Of a stretch of 23,694 nucleotides of DNA, positions 14,487 through 23,694 are shown piece after piece. Numbering within the stretch: position 1 is the first letter of the stretch; each line of letters opens with the position of its first letter. This DNA is from an uncultured Gemmatimonadota bacterium. GTDB taxonomy: Bacteria; Gemmatimonadota; Gemmatimonadetes; Gemmatimonadales; GWC2-71-9. The notes beneath the pieces are model-generated. The model ran no database searches, was not told the DNA's origin, and saw only the letters and a program-made list of their open reading frames with translations. Where the stretch lies: assembly GCA_946887295.1 (NCBI GenBank), contig CAMPKP010000039.1, positions 1 to 23,694 on the forward strand. The letters run 5' to 3'. A program made the translations under genes and the position numbers.

Positions 14487-15185
14487 CTACTTCACCTGTC
14501 CCGCTGACGCAGTCTGCGCCTCCGGCTCCACCAGCCACCCGTCGAGCAGCTTGATCGTCCGGTGCCCGTACGAGGCGTTTCGCTCGGAGTGCGTCACCTG
14601 CACGATCGTGGTGCCCTGCCGGTTGAGCCGGGTGAACAGCTCCATGATCTCCTCACCCTGGGCGCTGTGCAGATTGCCGGTCGGCTCGTCGGCGAGGAGC
14701 AGCTTCGGGCTGGCGATCACCGCCCGCGCCACGCCCACGAGCTGCTGCTGGCCGCCGGACAGCTGGCTCGGGTAGAGGTCCTTCTTGCCGACGATCTGGA
14801 ATCGGTCCAGCGTCTCGGCCACGATCGCGGCCCGCTCCTTGGGCCTCACGTCGCGGTAGGAGAGCGGGATCTCCAGGTTCTCGTAGACGGTGAGATCGTC
14901 GATCAGGTGGTACTTCTGGAACACGAAGCCGATGTACTTCTTGTTCAACTCGATGCGCTTCTTGGCCGGGAGAGCGTGCACCGCGTGCTCCAGGAACGAG
15001 TATTCGCCGGTCCAGGCGTTGTCGAGCATGCCGAGGATGCTGAGCAGGGTGGACTTCCCCGCTCCCGAGGGTCCCATGATGGTGAGGAACTCGCCCTCCC
15101 GGATCTCCAGGTTGATCCGCCGGAGCACGTAGGTGCGGGTCGGGCCGGCTTCGAAGTAACGGTCGAGGTTCGCGAGTCGGATCAC
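14487..15185 (-). CDS. ABC transporter ATP-binding protein, MacB/LolD type with non-canonical signature and D-loop
   Basis: This 232-aa ATPase starts at GTG 15185, with AAGGCGG upstream. Walker A is GPSGAGKS (38-45), Q-loop Gln90, Walker B LLLADE (162-167), and the H-loop His199 is in VTHSERN. The signature is LSGGQQQLVGVARA (142-155), whereas most relatives read LSGGQQQRVA. The D-loop is GNLHS (170-174) instead of GNLDS. The Walker residues and the LSGGQ core are intact, so ATP hydrolysis is likely. ATPases of this family energise FtsX/MacB-type permeases that move molecules out of or within the envelope rather than across the membrane by alternating access. It follows the third full permease by 28 bp and precedes the two-component genes. 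Confidence 0.94.
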   Translation of the reverse strand: MIRLANLDRYFEAGPTRTYVLRRINLEIREGEFLTIMGPSGAGKSTLLSILGMLDNAWTGEYSFLEHAVHALPAKKRIELNKKYIGFVFQKYHLIDDLTVYENLEIPLSYRDVRPKERAAIVAETLDRFQIVGKKDLYPSQLSGGQQQLVGVARAVIASPKLLLADEPTGNLHSAQGEEIMELFTRLNRQGTTIVQVTHSERNASYGHRTIKLLDGWLVEPEAQTASAGQVK

Positions 15186-15213
15186 GGAGCCGCCTTGGTC
15201 GAGAGAAGTGAGG

Positions 15214-17670
15214 TCATTCGCTCCGGAGCGTCAGCGCCGGATCCACCCGGGTCGCCCGCCGGGCGGGCAGGTAGCAGGCCAGCAGCGCCACCAGCGCGAG
15301 CAGCAGCCCGATGCCCCCGAAGGTGATCGGATCGGCCGGCCGAACCTCGTACAGCAGCCCCGCGATCAGCCGGGTGACCACGAGCGAGCCCGCCAGCCCG
15401 ATCCCGATGCTCAGCAGGACCAGCCGCATCCCCCCGCGCACGACGCTCAGCTTGGTCTGCCGCGGATCCTCCCCGAGGGCCAGCCGGATGCCGAACTCCC
15501 GGGTCCGCTGGCTCACCGAGTAGGAGATGACGCCGAAGACGCCCACCGCCGTCAACAGCAGCGCCACCGCCCCGAGCACCGACATGAGCACCAGGCTGAA
15601 CCGGGCCTGGGCCCGTCCTTCGGAGAGATAGGTCGTCATGGGCGTCAGCCGGCTGACCGGCAGGTCGGGATCCATGGATTCGACCGTCCTGCGCACGGTG
15701 GGCACAAGGCTCACCGGGTCGAGGGCGGTCTCGACCACGAAGGTCATCGTCGTCGGCGTGCCCTGGCCGACCGGATAGTAGATCTGATGCAGGACGTCGC
15801 GGGTGAGATCGTGCTGGCGCATGTGCTCGACCACACCCACCACCTCGGCGAAGGCGTTCTCCTCGCCGGTGGGCGCGAGCTGGAGCTGCTTCCCGACCGC
15901 GTTTTCGCCGGGCCACGCGAGCTGAGCCAGGGTCTCGTCGATGATGATGACCGGCGGCGTGCCGGCCGAGTCCTGATAGCTGAAGGTGCGTCCGGCGATG
16001 AGCTTGGCATCCATCGCCTCGAAGTATTCCGGCGAGATGTTCCGGCCGTCCGCGGTGACGCTCTCGAAGTTCCGGGCCGTCTCCTCGTCGTACGCGAAGG
16101 GGGAGAGGGGACCGCTTCCGGTGAGCGGAAGCTGGGACACCATCCCGACGGAGGTGACGCCGGGCAGCGCCTCGAGCCGCCCGGTGAGCTCGCGGAAGAA
16201 CGCGCGCCGGGCCGCCCCTCCCTGGTATTGGCCGAACGGCATCGAGAGCTCGAACGTCAGCACGTCGCCGGCGTCGTACCCCGGGTCCACCCGCTGGAGC
16301 GCCACGAAGCTCCGGATCAGGAGACCCGCACCGACCAGCAACACCACGGACAGCGCCACCTCGGCCATGATGAGGAGACTCCGCGCTCCCCGGCGGTCGC
16401 CGGCGCTTCCGCCCCTGCCACCGGACTTCAGATGCTCCTGCGGATCGGTTCCCGCCGCGCGCAGCGCCGGCACGAGACCGAACAGCACCGACGTGACCGC
16501 GCAGATCGCCGCGGTGAAGAGGAGCACCGTGGTATCGAGCTGGACGTCTGCCAGGCGCGGGAGGTTCGCCGGATGCAGGCGCCGGAGCACCGCCAGCGCG
16601 AGCAGCGTGATCCCGAGCCCGAGCACGCCACCGGCCACCGCCAGCAGCAGGCTCTCGGTCAGCACCTGCCGCACCATCGCGCCCCGGCTCGCGCCGAGCG
16701 CGGTGCGGAGCGCGAATTCCGCCCGGCGGGTGGTGCCCCGCACGAGGAGAAGGTTCGCCACGTTGGCGCAGGCGATCAGCAGCACCATCCCCACCGCGCC
16801 GAGCAGGACGAGGAGCGCCGGCCTGGCGTGCTTCACGACGTCGTAATGGAGCGGCACGGCGCGGATGCGGAGCTTCGAGGCCGCGTGCTCCTTGAACTCC
16901 GACCGGAACTGGCGGGCGATCAGGTCCATCTCCGCCTGGGCCTGCTCGAACGTCACGCCCGGCGCCAGCCGGCCGAAGACGGTGAAGAAGGTCAGGTTCC
17001 GTGGCAGGGGCTGGCCGTAGTCGAACTGGATCGGCACCCAGAGGTCGCCGTCGCTCACCTGGAAAGCCTCGGTGGGAAGCTGCAGGGTGAAGCTCCGCGG
17101 CAGGATGCCCACCACCTCGTGGGCGACGCCGTCGATCTGGACGGTCCTTCCCACCAGCGAGGGGTCTCCCGCGAACCGGCGCTGCCAGAGCCGGTGACTC
17201 AGCATCACGACGTGCGGCCCGTTCAGCGCCTCCTCTTCGGGCAGGAATTGCCGGCCGAGCATCGGGCGCACGCCGAGGAGGGGGAAGAAGTTGGCGGTGA
17301 CGGTGACGACGTCGGCCCGCTCGGGCTCACCGTCGCCGGTGAGATTGCCGCGCAGGTTCGCCACGTTGCCCTCGGCGGCGGCGGCGAAGTCCTCGAAGGC
17401 GCGGCTCCGGCGCTGGTAATCCCGGAAGTCGAGCGGCGAGACCGCCGGCAGCGACTGCGCCCCCTCCCCCAGATCGTTCCAGATGTTGGCGAGCCGGTCC
17501 GGCGCCTCGTACTGCAGCGGCCGGAGCAGCACCCCGTTCACGACGGTGAAGATCGTGCTGGTGGCGCCGATCCCGAGCGCGAGCGCACCGACCGCGGCGA
17601 TGGCGAAGCCGGGGGTGCGGCGCAGGGCGCGGAAGGCGAGGCGCAGGTCGTGTGCCAGCGTGCTCATCAT
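15214..17670 (-). CDS. ADOP-type ABC transporter permease (duplicated MacB/FtsX), third full copy
   Basis: This 818-aa protein begins MMSTLAHDLRLAFRALRRTP and ends VDPALTLRSE. It has two MacB-like halves. Each has a helix, a large extracytoplasmic domain and an FtsX-type three-helix bundle: GFAIAAVGALALGIGATSTI near the N-terminus, GMVLLIACANVANLLLVRGT mid-protein, then a second half ending in a bundle with TREFGIRLALGEDP and CYLPARRATRVDP. This is the layout of acidobacterial duplicated orphan permeases. Such a protein may act as a complete permease unit, a point inferred from the duplication. Its ATG overlaps the upstream permease stop by ATGA. The partner ATPase follows 28 bp later, which makes it not an orphan here. 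Substrate unknown. Confidence 0.93.
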   Translation of the reverse strand: MMSTLAHDLRLAFRALRRTPGFAIAAVGALALGIGATSTIFTVVNGVLLRPLQYEAPDRLANIWNDLGEGAQSLPAVSPLDFRDYQRRSRAFEDFAAAAEGNVANLRGNLTGDGEPERADVVTVTANFFPLLGVRPMLGRQFLPEEEALNGPHVVMLSHRLWQRRFAGDPSLVGRTVQIDGVAHEVVGILPRSFTLQLPTEAFQVSDGDLWVPIQFDYGQPLPRNLTFFTVFGRLAPGVTFEQAQAEMDLIARQFRSEFKEHAASKLRIRAVPLHYDVVKHARPALLVLLGAVGMVLLIACANVANLLLVRGTTRRAEFALRTALGASRGAMVRQVLTESLLLAVAGGVLGLGITLLALAVLRRLHPANLPRLADVQLDTTVLLFTAAICAVTSVLFGLVPALRAAGTDPQEHLKSGGRGGSAGDRRGARSLLIMAEVALSVVLLVGAGLLIRSFVALQRVDPGYDAGDVLTFELSMPFGQYQGGAARRAFFRELTGRLEALPGVTSVGMVSQLPLTGSGPLSPFAYDEETARNFESVTADGRNISPEYFEAMDAKLIAGRTFSYQDSAGTPPVIIIDETLAQLAWPGENAVGKQLQLAPTGEENAFAEVVGVVEHMRQHDLTRDVLHQIYYPVGQGTPTTMTFVVETALDPVSLVPTVRRTVESMDPDLPVSRLTPMTTYLSEGRAQARFSLVLMSVLGAVALLLTAVGVFGVISYSVSQRTREFGIRLALGEDPRQTKLSVVRGGMRLVLLSIGIGLAGSLVVTRLIAGLLYEVRPADPITFGGIGLLLALVALLACYLPARRATRVDPALTLRSE

Positions 17671-20129
17671 TCGCTCCGGAGTGCGGTGATCGGATCGGTG
17701 CGGGTCGCCCGCAGCGCCGGCAGAAAGGCCGCCGCGATCGCGACGGTCGCGAGAGTCGTCGCGGTGGCCAGGAAGGTGGCCAGATCGGTCGGCTCGACCC
17801 CGAACAGCAGGCCGGCGAGCAGCCGCGTGGAAGCCATCGCGCCGAGCAGGCCGAGGGCGATGCCGGCGCCGGTGAGCCAGAGACCCTGCGAGAGCACCAG
17901 TCCGAGTATCTCACGCGGGAGCGCGCCGAGCGCGATCCGGATGCCGATCTCGCGATGGCGCTGCATCACGAGATGCGCCATCACCCCGTAGACTCCGACG
18001 GCGCCGAGCGTCAGCGCGAGCAGCGCGAAGCTCCCCACGAGGAGCATCGTGAGCCGCCGCTGCGCCGCCCGGTCGCCGAGCGCCTCCTCCATCGTCCGCA
18101 CGTCGCTCAGGGGGATATCGGGGTCGAGCTCGCTCAGCGCGGCGCGAAGCGGGCCTGTGAGGACTGTGGGATCGCCTTCGCTCCGCAGCACCACGCGGAG
18201 CGTGCGGAGCGCCGGCCCGGTCCCCGCGGGAAACTGCGCGTGCGGCAGGTAGATCTCGGGCCGCGGCTCGGCATCGAGCCCACGGTGGCGCACGTCGCCG
18301 ACGACGCCGACGACTGTGCGCCAGGCCGAGTCCACCGGACCGCCGCCGAGCAGGATGCGCTGGCCCACCGCGTCGCCGTCCGGCCACACCCGGCTCGCGA
18401 GCGTGCGGTTGATCACCACCACACCGGGGCTCCCCAGGCGGTCGGCGGCCTCGAGGCCCCGGCCCTGCAGCAGGGGGATCTGCATGGTTTCGAAGTACTC
18501 CGGGCTGGCCGCCTGCCAGTACGCCATGCTCCATTCCGACGGCTTGGGCGGCAACGAGTGCCGCCCCTCGCGGACGAACGACCAGTCGCCCAGCTCGAGC
18601 TGCATCATCGGCAGCGCCTTCACCACCGCCGCCGACCGCACGCCGGGCAGTGCCTCGGCCCGGCGGACGAGGCGTTCGTAGAAGGCCCGAACCTGCTCAT
18701 TGCTGCGGTAGCGGACCGGTGAGAGCTCGATCCTGGCCGTCAGCAGGTGCTCGGCGACGAACCCGGGGTCCACGGCCCGCATCCGCGCGAAGCTCCGGAT
18801 CAGAAGACCGGCCGAGATGATCAGCACCAGCGAGAGGGCGATCTGGCTCACGACCAGCCCCCGGCGGAGCCGCTGGCGGCTCGCGCCCGCGCTGCCGCCC
18901 CGTCCGCCCTCGGTGAGCGCCCGGAACAGGTCGGGACGCGCGGCCCTGAGCGCGGGTGCCAGTCCGAAGAGCACGCTGGTGGAGAGCGTGGTGAGGGCGG
19001 TGAAGGCCAGCACCCAGCCGTCCACCTCGATCGCGTCGAGGCGCGGCAGCGTCGGCGGAGCGGCGGCGACCAGGGCCCGAACCGCCCACACCGACAGGAG
19101 AAGGCCGAGGAGCCCGCCGCCGGTCGCCAGCAGGGCGCTCTCGGTCAGCAGCTGCCGCACGATTCTTCCGGTGCGGGCGCCGAGTGCCGCCCGTACCGCC
19201 ATCTCCCGCTGGCGGGCCTCCGCGCGGGCCAGGAACAGCGAGGCGACGTTGGCGCAGGCGATGAGGAGCAGCAGACCCACCGCGCCCATGAGCACGAGGA
19301 TCACCGGGCGGATGTCGCCCACCAGCTCCTCGGCCGCGGGTGAGACCGATCCCGCGAAGTCCGGTTGGTACTCGTTCGGATACCGGGCCAGCATGCCCGC
19401 CATGAGCCCGGCGATCTCGCGGTCGGCGGCCGCCGGGGTGACCCGGGGGCCGAGCCGGCCCACCACCGTGAGCTGGTGCCAGCCGCGCTCGCTGCGGTCC
19501 ACTGCCGGGTCGAGCTGGAGCAGCGTCCAGAGCTCCATGGCGGGCCCGGCGTGGTGCGACGGGAGCTGGAATCCCGGCGGCATGACACCCAGAACGGTGG
19601 TCGGCGCGTCGTCCAGCAGCAGCGTCCGGCCGACGATGTCGGGGTCGGCGCCGAAGCGGCGGCGCCAGAGGCCGTCGCTCATCAGGACCACCGGCGGCGC
19701 GCCGGGCAGATCCTCCTCGGCGTCGAAGGCGCGTCCCCTCGCGGGCGAGACCCCGAGAAGGGGTATGGCGTCCGCGGTGACGTAGCCGGCCTGCAAGCGC
19801 TCGGGCGTACCGCTCCCGGTGAGCGTCAGCGATCCGCTGGCGTAGGCCGCGACCCGGGTAAAGGACCGCGCCTGCTCGCGCAGATCCCAGTACTCCGGCA
19901 GGCTCAGCTCGCCACGCGGCGTCCCCTCCAGGCGGGTGTGCACCAGCATCACCTCCTCCGGCCGCTGGTAGGCCAGCGGCCGGAGGAGCACGCCTCGCAC
20001 GACGCTGAAGATTGCGCTGGTGGCGCCGATCCCCAGCGCGAGCGTCAGCGCGGTGAGGACGGTGAAGCCGGAGTTCTGGCGAAGGCTCCGGAACGCATAC
20101 CGGAGATCGCTCCCGATGACATCCATCAT
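17667..20129 (-). CDS. ADOP-type ABC transporter permease, second full copy
   Basis: This 820-aa protein begins MMDVIGSDLRYAFRSLRQNS and ends TDPITALRSE. It has the same two-half architecture: first helix FTVLTALTLALGIGATSAIF, first extracytoplasmic domain about 50-265, FtsX bundle with GLLLLIACANVASLFLARAE, second N-helix GLVVSQIALSLVLIISAGLL, second extracytoplasmic domain, and a last bundle after REIGIRIALGALPREI. It is clearly diverged from its neighbours along the whole length, so the copies are old paralogues rather than a recent tandem duplication. GAGG lies 5 nt before the ATG, inside the 107-bp remnant segment. The stop overlaps the next permease start by ATGA. Confidence 0.93.
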   Translation of the reverse strand: MMDVIGSDLRYAFRSLRQNSGFTVLTALTLALGIGATSAIFSVVRGVLLRPLAYQRPEEVMLVHTRLEGTPRGELSLPEYWDLREQARSFTRVAAYASGSLTLTGSGTPERLQAGYVTADAIPLLGVSPARGRAFDAEEDLPGAPPVVLMSDGLWRRRFGADPDIVGRTLLLDDAPTTVLGVMPPGFQLPSHHAGPAMELWTLLQLDPAVDRSERGWHQLTVVGRLGPRVTPAAADREIAGLMAGMLARYPNEYQPDFAGSVSPAAEELVGDIRPVILVLMGAVGLLLLIACANVASLFLARAEARQREMAVRAALGARTGRIVRQLLTESALLATGGGLLGLLLSVWAVRALVAAAPPTLPRLDAIEVDGWVLAFTALTTLSTSVLFGLAPALRAARPDLFRALTEGGRGGSAGASRQRLRRGLVVSQIALSLVLIISAGLLIRSFARMRAVDPGFVAEHLLTARIELSPVRYRSNEQVRAFYERLVRRAEALPGVRSAAVVKALPMMQLELGDWSFVREGRHSLPPKPSEWSMAYWQAASPEYFETMQIPLLQGRGLEAADRLGSPGVVVINRTLASRVWPDGDAVGQRILLGGGPVDSAWRTVVGVVGDVRHRGLDAEPRPEIYLPHAQFPAGTGPALRTLRVVLRSEGDPTVLTGPLRAALSELDPDIPLSDVRTMEEALGDRAAQRRLTMLLVGSFALLALTLGAVGVYGVMAHLVMQRHREIGIRIALGALPREILGLVLSQGLWLTGAGIALGLLGAMASTRLLAGLLFGVEPTDLATFLATATTLATVAIAAAFLPALRATRTDPITALRSE

Positions 20130-20232
20130 TCGATCCTCAGCGCGACCGCGCCCGCCTGGAAGTCCACGAAGCCGGGATGGGACGAGGTCCCGAAGCGCGG
20201 CCCGCTGAATGCTGGCGAAGGGTATCCATCAT
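20126..20232 (-). pseudogene. Collapsed permease cistron or coupling mini-ORF between two ADOP permeases
   Basis: This short segment starts with ATGATGGATACC, overlapping the preceding permease stop by ATGA, just as the real permeases start with MMD or MMS. It ends with codons for VALRIE plus TGA, overlapping the next permease's ATG by ATGA and matching the family's terminal LRSE/LRNE. The two ends are in different frames (107 bp is not a multiple of 3). From its ATG a 31-aa ORF (MMDTLRQHSAG...) runs to a TGA at 20137-20139, 7 bp before the next start. The best reading is the scar of an internally deleted permease gene whose start and stop junctions survive. A translated linker ORF that maintains coupling is also possible. 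Confidence 0.45.
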
Positions 20233-22687
20233 TCCGACCGGAGGGAGAGCATCGGATCCACCCGCGTGGCACGACGCGCGGGGAGCCAGATCGCCACCAG
20301 CGCGACGGAGCCCAGCAGCAGCGCCACGCTCACGTAGGTCAGCGGGTCCTGCGCGGTGATGCCGAAGAGCTGGCTCGCCAGCGCCCGGCTCAGCAGCCAT
20401 GCCCCGGCGAGGCCGGCGCCGAGACCGACCAGCACCAGCCGCATCCCCTGCCCGACGACCAGCCGCAACACATCGGGTCCGCCCGCGCCCAGCGCCAGCC
20501 GGATCCCGATCTCGTGTCGGCGCTGCGTCGTGGTGTAGGCCATGACGCCGTAGATGCCGAGGGCCGACAGCAGCAGGGCGATCCCGGCGAAGAGGAGCAG
20601 CAGCACCATCGACACCCGCCGCTCGGCGCTGGCATTCTGGATCAGCCGCTCCATGGACATCACCCCGAAGACCGGCTGCTCGGGATCGACGTCCCGGATG
20701 GCGCTGGTGACCGCCGCGCCGAGCCGCTCCGGATCGTCATCGGTGCGGACCACCATGGACATCTCCTGGGAGGAGACCGCCTTGTAGGAGAGATACAGCT
20801 CTTCGCGGGGCGGCTCGGCGAGACCCATCTGCCGGACGTCCCCGACGATCCCGGTGACGGATACCCACGGACCTTCGGGCCCGAAGATCCTGATGCGCCG
20901 CCCGATGGGGTCCTCGCCCGGCCAGTACTTCTCGGCGAGCGTCCGGTTCACCACCACTGTTCCGTTCGACACCGAGTCGGCCAGCTCGGGGAGCCCTTCA
21001 CCGGCGAGCAGCGGAATACCCATCGCGGCGAAGTAGTTCGGGCTCACCATCCGGAGCTCGGCGCTGGGCAGAGGCTGATCGGCCGGCGTCGGCCGGCCCT
21101 CGATGGCGAACCCGATGCCCCCGCGGCCGCGGAGCGGGAGCCGCGAGGTGAGCGCGGCATCGCGCACGCCGGGCACGCCTCGCACCGCGGCCAGCGCGCG
21201 CTGGTAGAAGCCGCGGCGCTGCTCCTGGGTGAAGAAGCGCCCCTTCGCGTTGTCGTTGGGTACCGGCAGCCAGACCTGGAGCGTGAGCAGCCGCTGGGGA
21301 TCGAAGCCGTACTCGACGGCCATCAGGCGCTGGAAGCTGCGCAGGAGCAGCCCGGCGCCGGCCAGCAACATGAGGGCGATCGCCACCTCGGCGACCACGA
21401 GGGCGGCGCGCATCCGGGTGCGCGGCGCTCCGGCGCTCGACCCGCGCGCGGCGTCCTTGAGGACCCCCTGGAGGTCGGGTCGGGAGGCCTGAAGGGCCGG
21501 AATGAGCCCGAACCCGACGCCCGTGAGCAGGATGAGAAAGGCGGTGAAGCCGAGCACCGGGAGCGAGAGCTCGATCTCGCCGGCCCGCGGCAGATACAGC
21601 GCGACGAGCCGTCCGAGCGCGCTCGCGCCCCAGGCGGCGAGGATCAGCCCCAGACCGCCACCCACCGCGGCGAGCACGAGGCTCTCGGTGAGCAGCTGCC
21701 GCACCAGCCGCGTCCGGCTGCCGCCCAGCGCGGTGCGCACCGCGATCTCCCGCTGGCGCGCCGTGGCCCGCGCGAGGAGCAGGTTCGCCACATTGGCGCA
21801 GCCGATCAGCAGGACGAATCCGACGGCGCCCAGCAGCACCAGAAGCGCCGGACGCACGTCGCCGACCACCTGCTCGGCGAGCGGCTCCGCCACCGGGTGC
21901 CAGCCCTGGCCCGCGGGGTAGGCCTGCGGGTACCGCTCCCGCAGGCGGGTGGTGAGCACCTCGAGCTCGGCGCTGGCGTCTTTCACCGTCCGGCCCGGCC
22001 TGAGCCGGCCGATCAGGTCGTAGACCCGCGCGTTGCGCTGGTTGAAGAAGTTCGGATCCGGATTGTCCAGCGCGATCGGAGCCCAGACCTCCATCGGCGA
22101 GGCCCCGCTTTCGAGCACGTGGCGAAAGCCGCTCGGCATGATGCCGACGATCGTCATCGGATCGTCGTCCAGCCGCACCGTCTTGCCGAGGATGCCGGGG
22201 TCCGCGCCGAAGCGCTGCCGCCAGAGCTCGTGGGAGATGATGATGACGTACCCGATGCGGCCGCCGTCATCGGCCGGGGTGAAGTCGCGTCCCAGCGCGG
22301 GCTCGACCCCGAGGAGGCGAAAGTAGTTGTCGGAGACGACAGCGGCCTGAATCCGCTGGGGCTCCCCCAGCCCGGTGAGGTTGATGTTGATCGGGTAGAT
22401 GGCCGCCAGATCCTGAAGCGCACTCACCTCCTTCAGGTAGTCCTGATACTCGGGCTGGGACGCCGGGATGTCCTTGAGACCGTTTCCCGAGAACCCGGCG
22501 CGGATCGAGATCAGCTGCTCCGGCTCGGCGTAGGCGAGCGGACGGAGCAGGACCGAGTACACCACGCTGAAGATCGCGGTGTTCGCGCCGATGCCCAGCG
22601 CGAGCGTCAGCACCGCGATCGCCGTGAAGCCCGGGCTGCGTGCCAAGCCACGGACGGCGAACCGCAGGTCCCGCCAGAACACGTCCA

Positions 22688-22691
<4 letters not shown>
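20229..22691 (-). CDS. ADOP-type ABC transporter permease, first full copy
   Basis: This 820-aa protein starts at ATG 22691 with GGAGG 4 nt upstream, overlapping the ATPase stop by ATGA; the frame's further upstream extension is a shadow of the ATPase gene. It begins MMDVFWRDLRFAVRGLARSP and ends VDPMLSLRSE. The first helix is FTAIAVLTLALGIGANTAIF. The first extracytoplasmic domain runs to about 270, the FtsX bundle includes GFVLLIGCANVANLLLARAT, the second half starts at ALVVAEVAIALMLLAGAGLL, and the final bundle follows RRHEIGIRLALGAGGPDVL. Periplasmic domains of such permeases usually contact adaptor or substrate proteins. No membrane-fusion protein gene is in the window. It is directly coupled to the canonical ATPase, its likely partner. 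Confidence 0.93.
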
Positions 22692-23398
<707 letters not shown>

Positions 23399-23400
23399 GG

Positions 23401-23694
23401 CTATTCGTTGCGCAGCGCGAGCATGGGATCGGTGCGCGCCGCCCGCCGGGCGGGGATCGCCGCCGCGAGAATCGCGACCGCCGTCAGCACCACCATGCCG
23501 GTGGCGAAGGTCGGCGGATCGGTGGGGCTCACGCGGAACAGCAGGCTGGAGACGAGCCGGGAGAGCGCCAGCGCGCCCGCCAGGCCGACCACCAACCCGA
23601 TGCCGGCCAGCGCCGCGCCGTGGCGCACCACCATGGCCAGCACGTCCCCGTGGCGCGCGCCGAGCGCCATGCGGATCCCGATCTCCTGGGTCCG
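23401..23694 (-). CDS. ADOP/MacB-type permease, C-terminal part only
   Basis: Ninety-seven codons plus a TAG stop are visible; the rest lies beyond the right edge. The sequence starts RTQEIGIRMALGARHGDVLA, the last FtsX helix-bundle entry motif, has two hydrophobic segments and ends ARTDPMLALRNE, as do the other permeases here. It is thus the fourth permease of the same block. Whether it is full-length (about 800 aa) or a short MacB-like form cannot be seen. Confidence 0.88.
   Translation of the reverse strand, partial: RTQEIGIRMALGARHGDVLAMVVRHGAALAGIGLVVGLAGALALSRLVSSLLFRVSPTDPPTFATGMVVLTAVAILAAAIPARRAARTDPMLALRNE

Overview
The window is very GC-rich chromosomal DNA, gene-dense on both strands, with many 4-bp ATGA stop/start overlaps. 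Tandem permeases of about 820 aa of the ADOP type (duplicated MacB/FtsX architecture), an NtrY/NtrC-like pair and an exopolysaccharide locus suggest a soil or aquatic Gemmatimonadota, or less likely Acidobacteriota. This placement is an inference from gene style; no rRNA or other phylogenetic marker is present. No tRNA, rRNA, CRISPR array, insertion sequence or phage gene was seen.

Region 1 (1-3645, minus strand) is the end of a surface-glycan cluster: a flippase, a GT4 glycosyltransferase and a second GT4 glycosyltransferase cut by the window edge. They are read in that order and tightly coupled.

Region 2 (3646-8867, plus strand) starts from a divergent intergenic region holding a 6-2-6 palindrome and a sigma-70-like promoter. 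It carries a DEAD-box RNA helicase with a probable TTG start. A coupled trio follows: a YCII-domain protein, a secreted beta-lactamase-fold serine hydrolase and a YtcJ-like amidohydrolase, probably a lipoprotein.

Region 3 (8980-11136, minus strand) is a probable operon with a visible promoter at 11108-11136: a multi-spanning membrane protein, a winged-helix regulator overlapping it by 8 bp, a divergent cis-prenyltransferase (UppS family) and a small conserved-looking protein. A near-palindrome on the promoter is a candidate autoregulatory operator.

Region 4 (11165-23694, minus strand) is a co-directional block of at least nine genes that enters from beyond the right edge. In transcription order it holds the end of an ADOP permease, a canonical MacB/LolD-type ATPase, three full ADOP permeases, a second ATPase with an unusual signature region and D-loop, an NtrC-type response regulator, an NtrY-like kinase and MscL. 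Between the first two full permeases lies a 107-bp segment that looks like a collapsed permease gene with both coupling junctions kept. Together the block reads as an envelope efflux or export module with its own two-component regulation. The regulator's GAFTDA in place of GAFTGA, and the ATPase's departures from consensus, are the least ordinary features.
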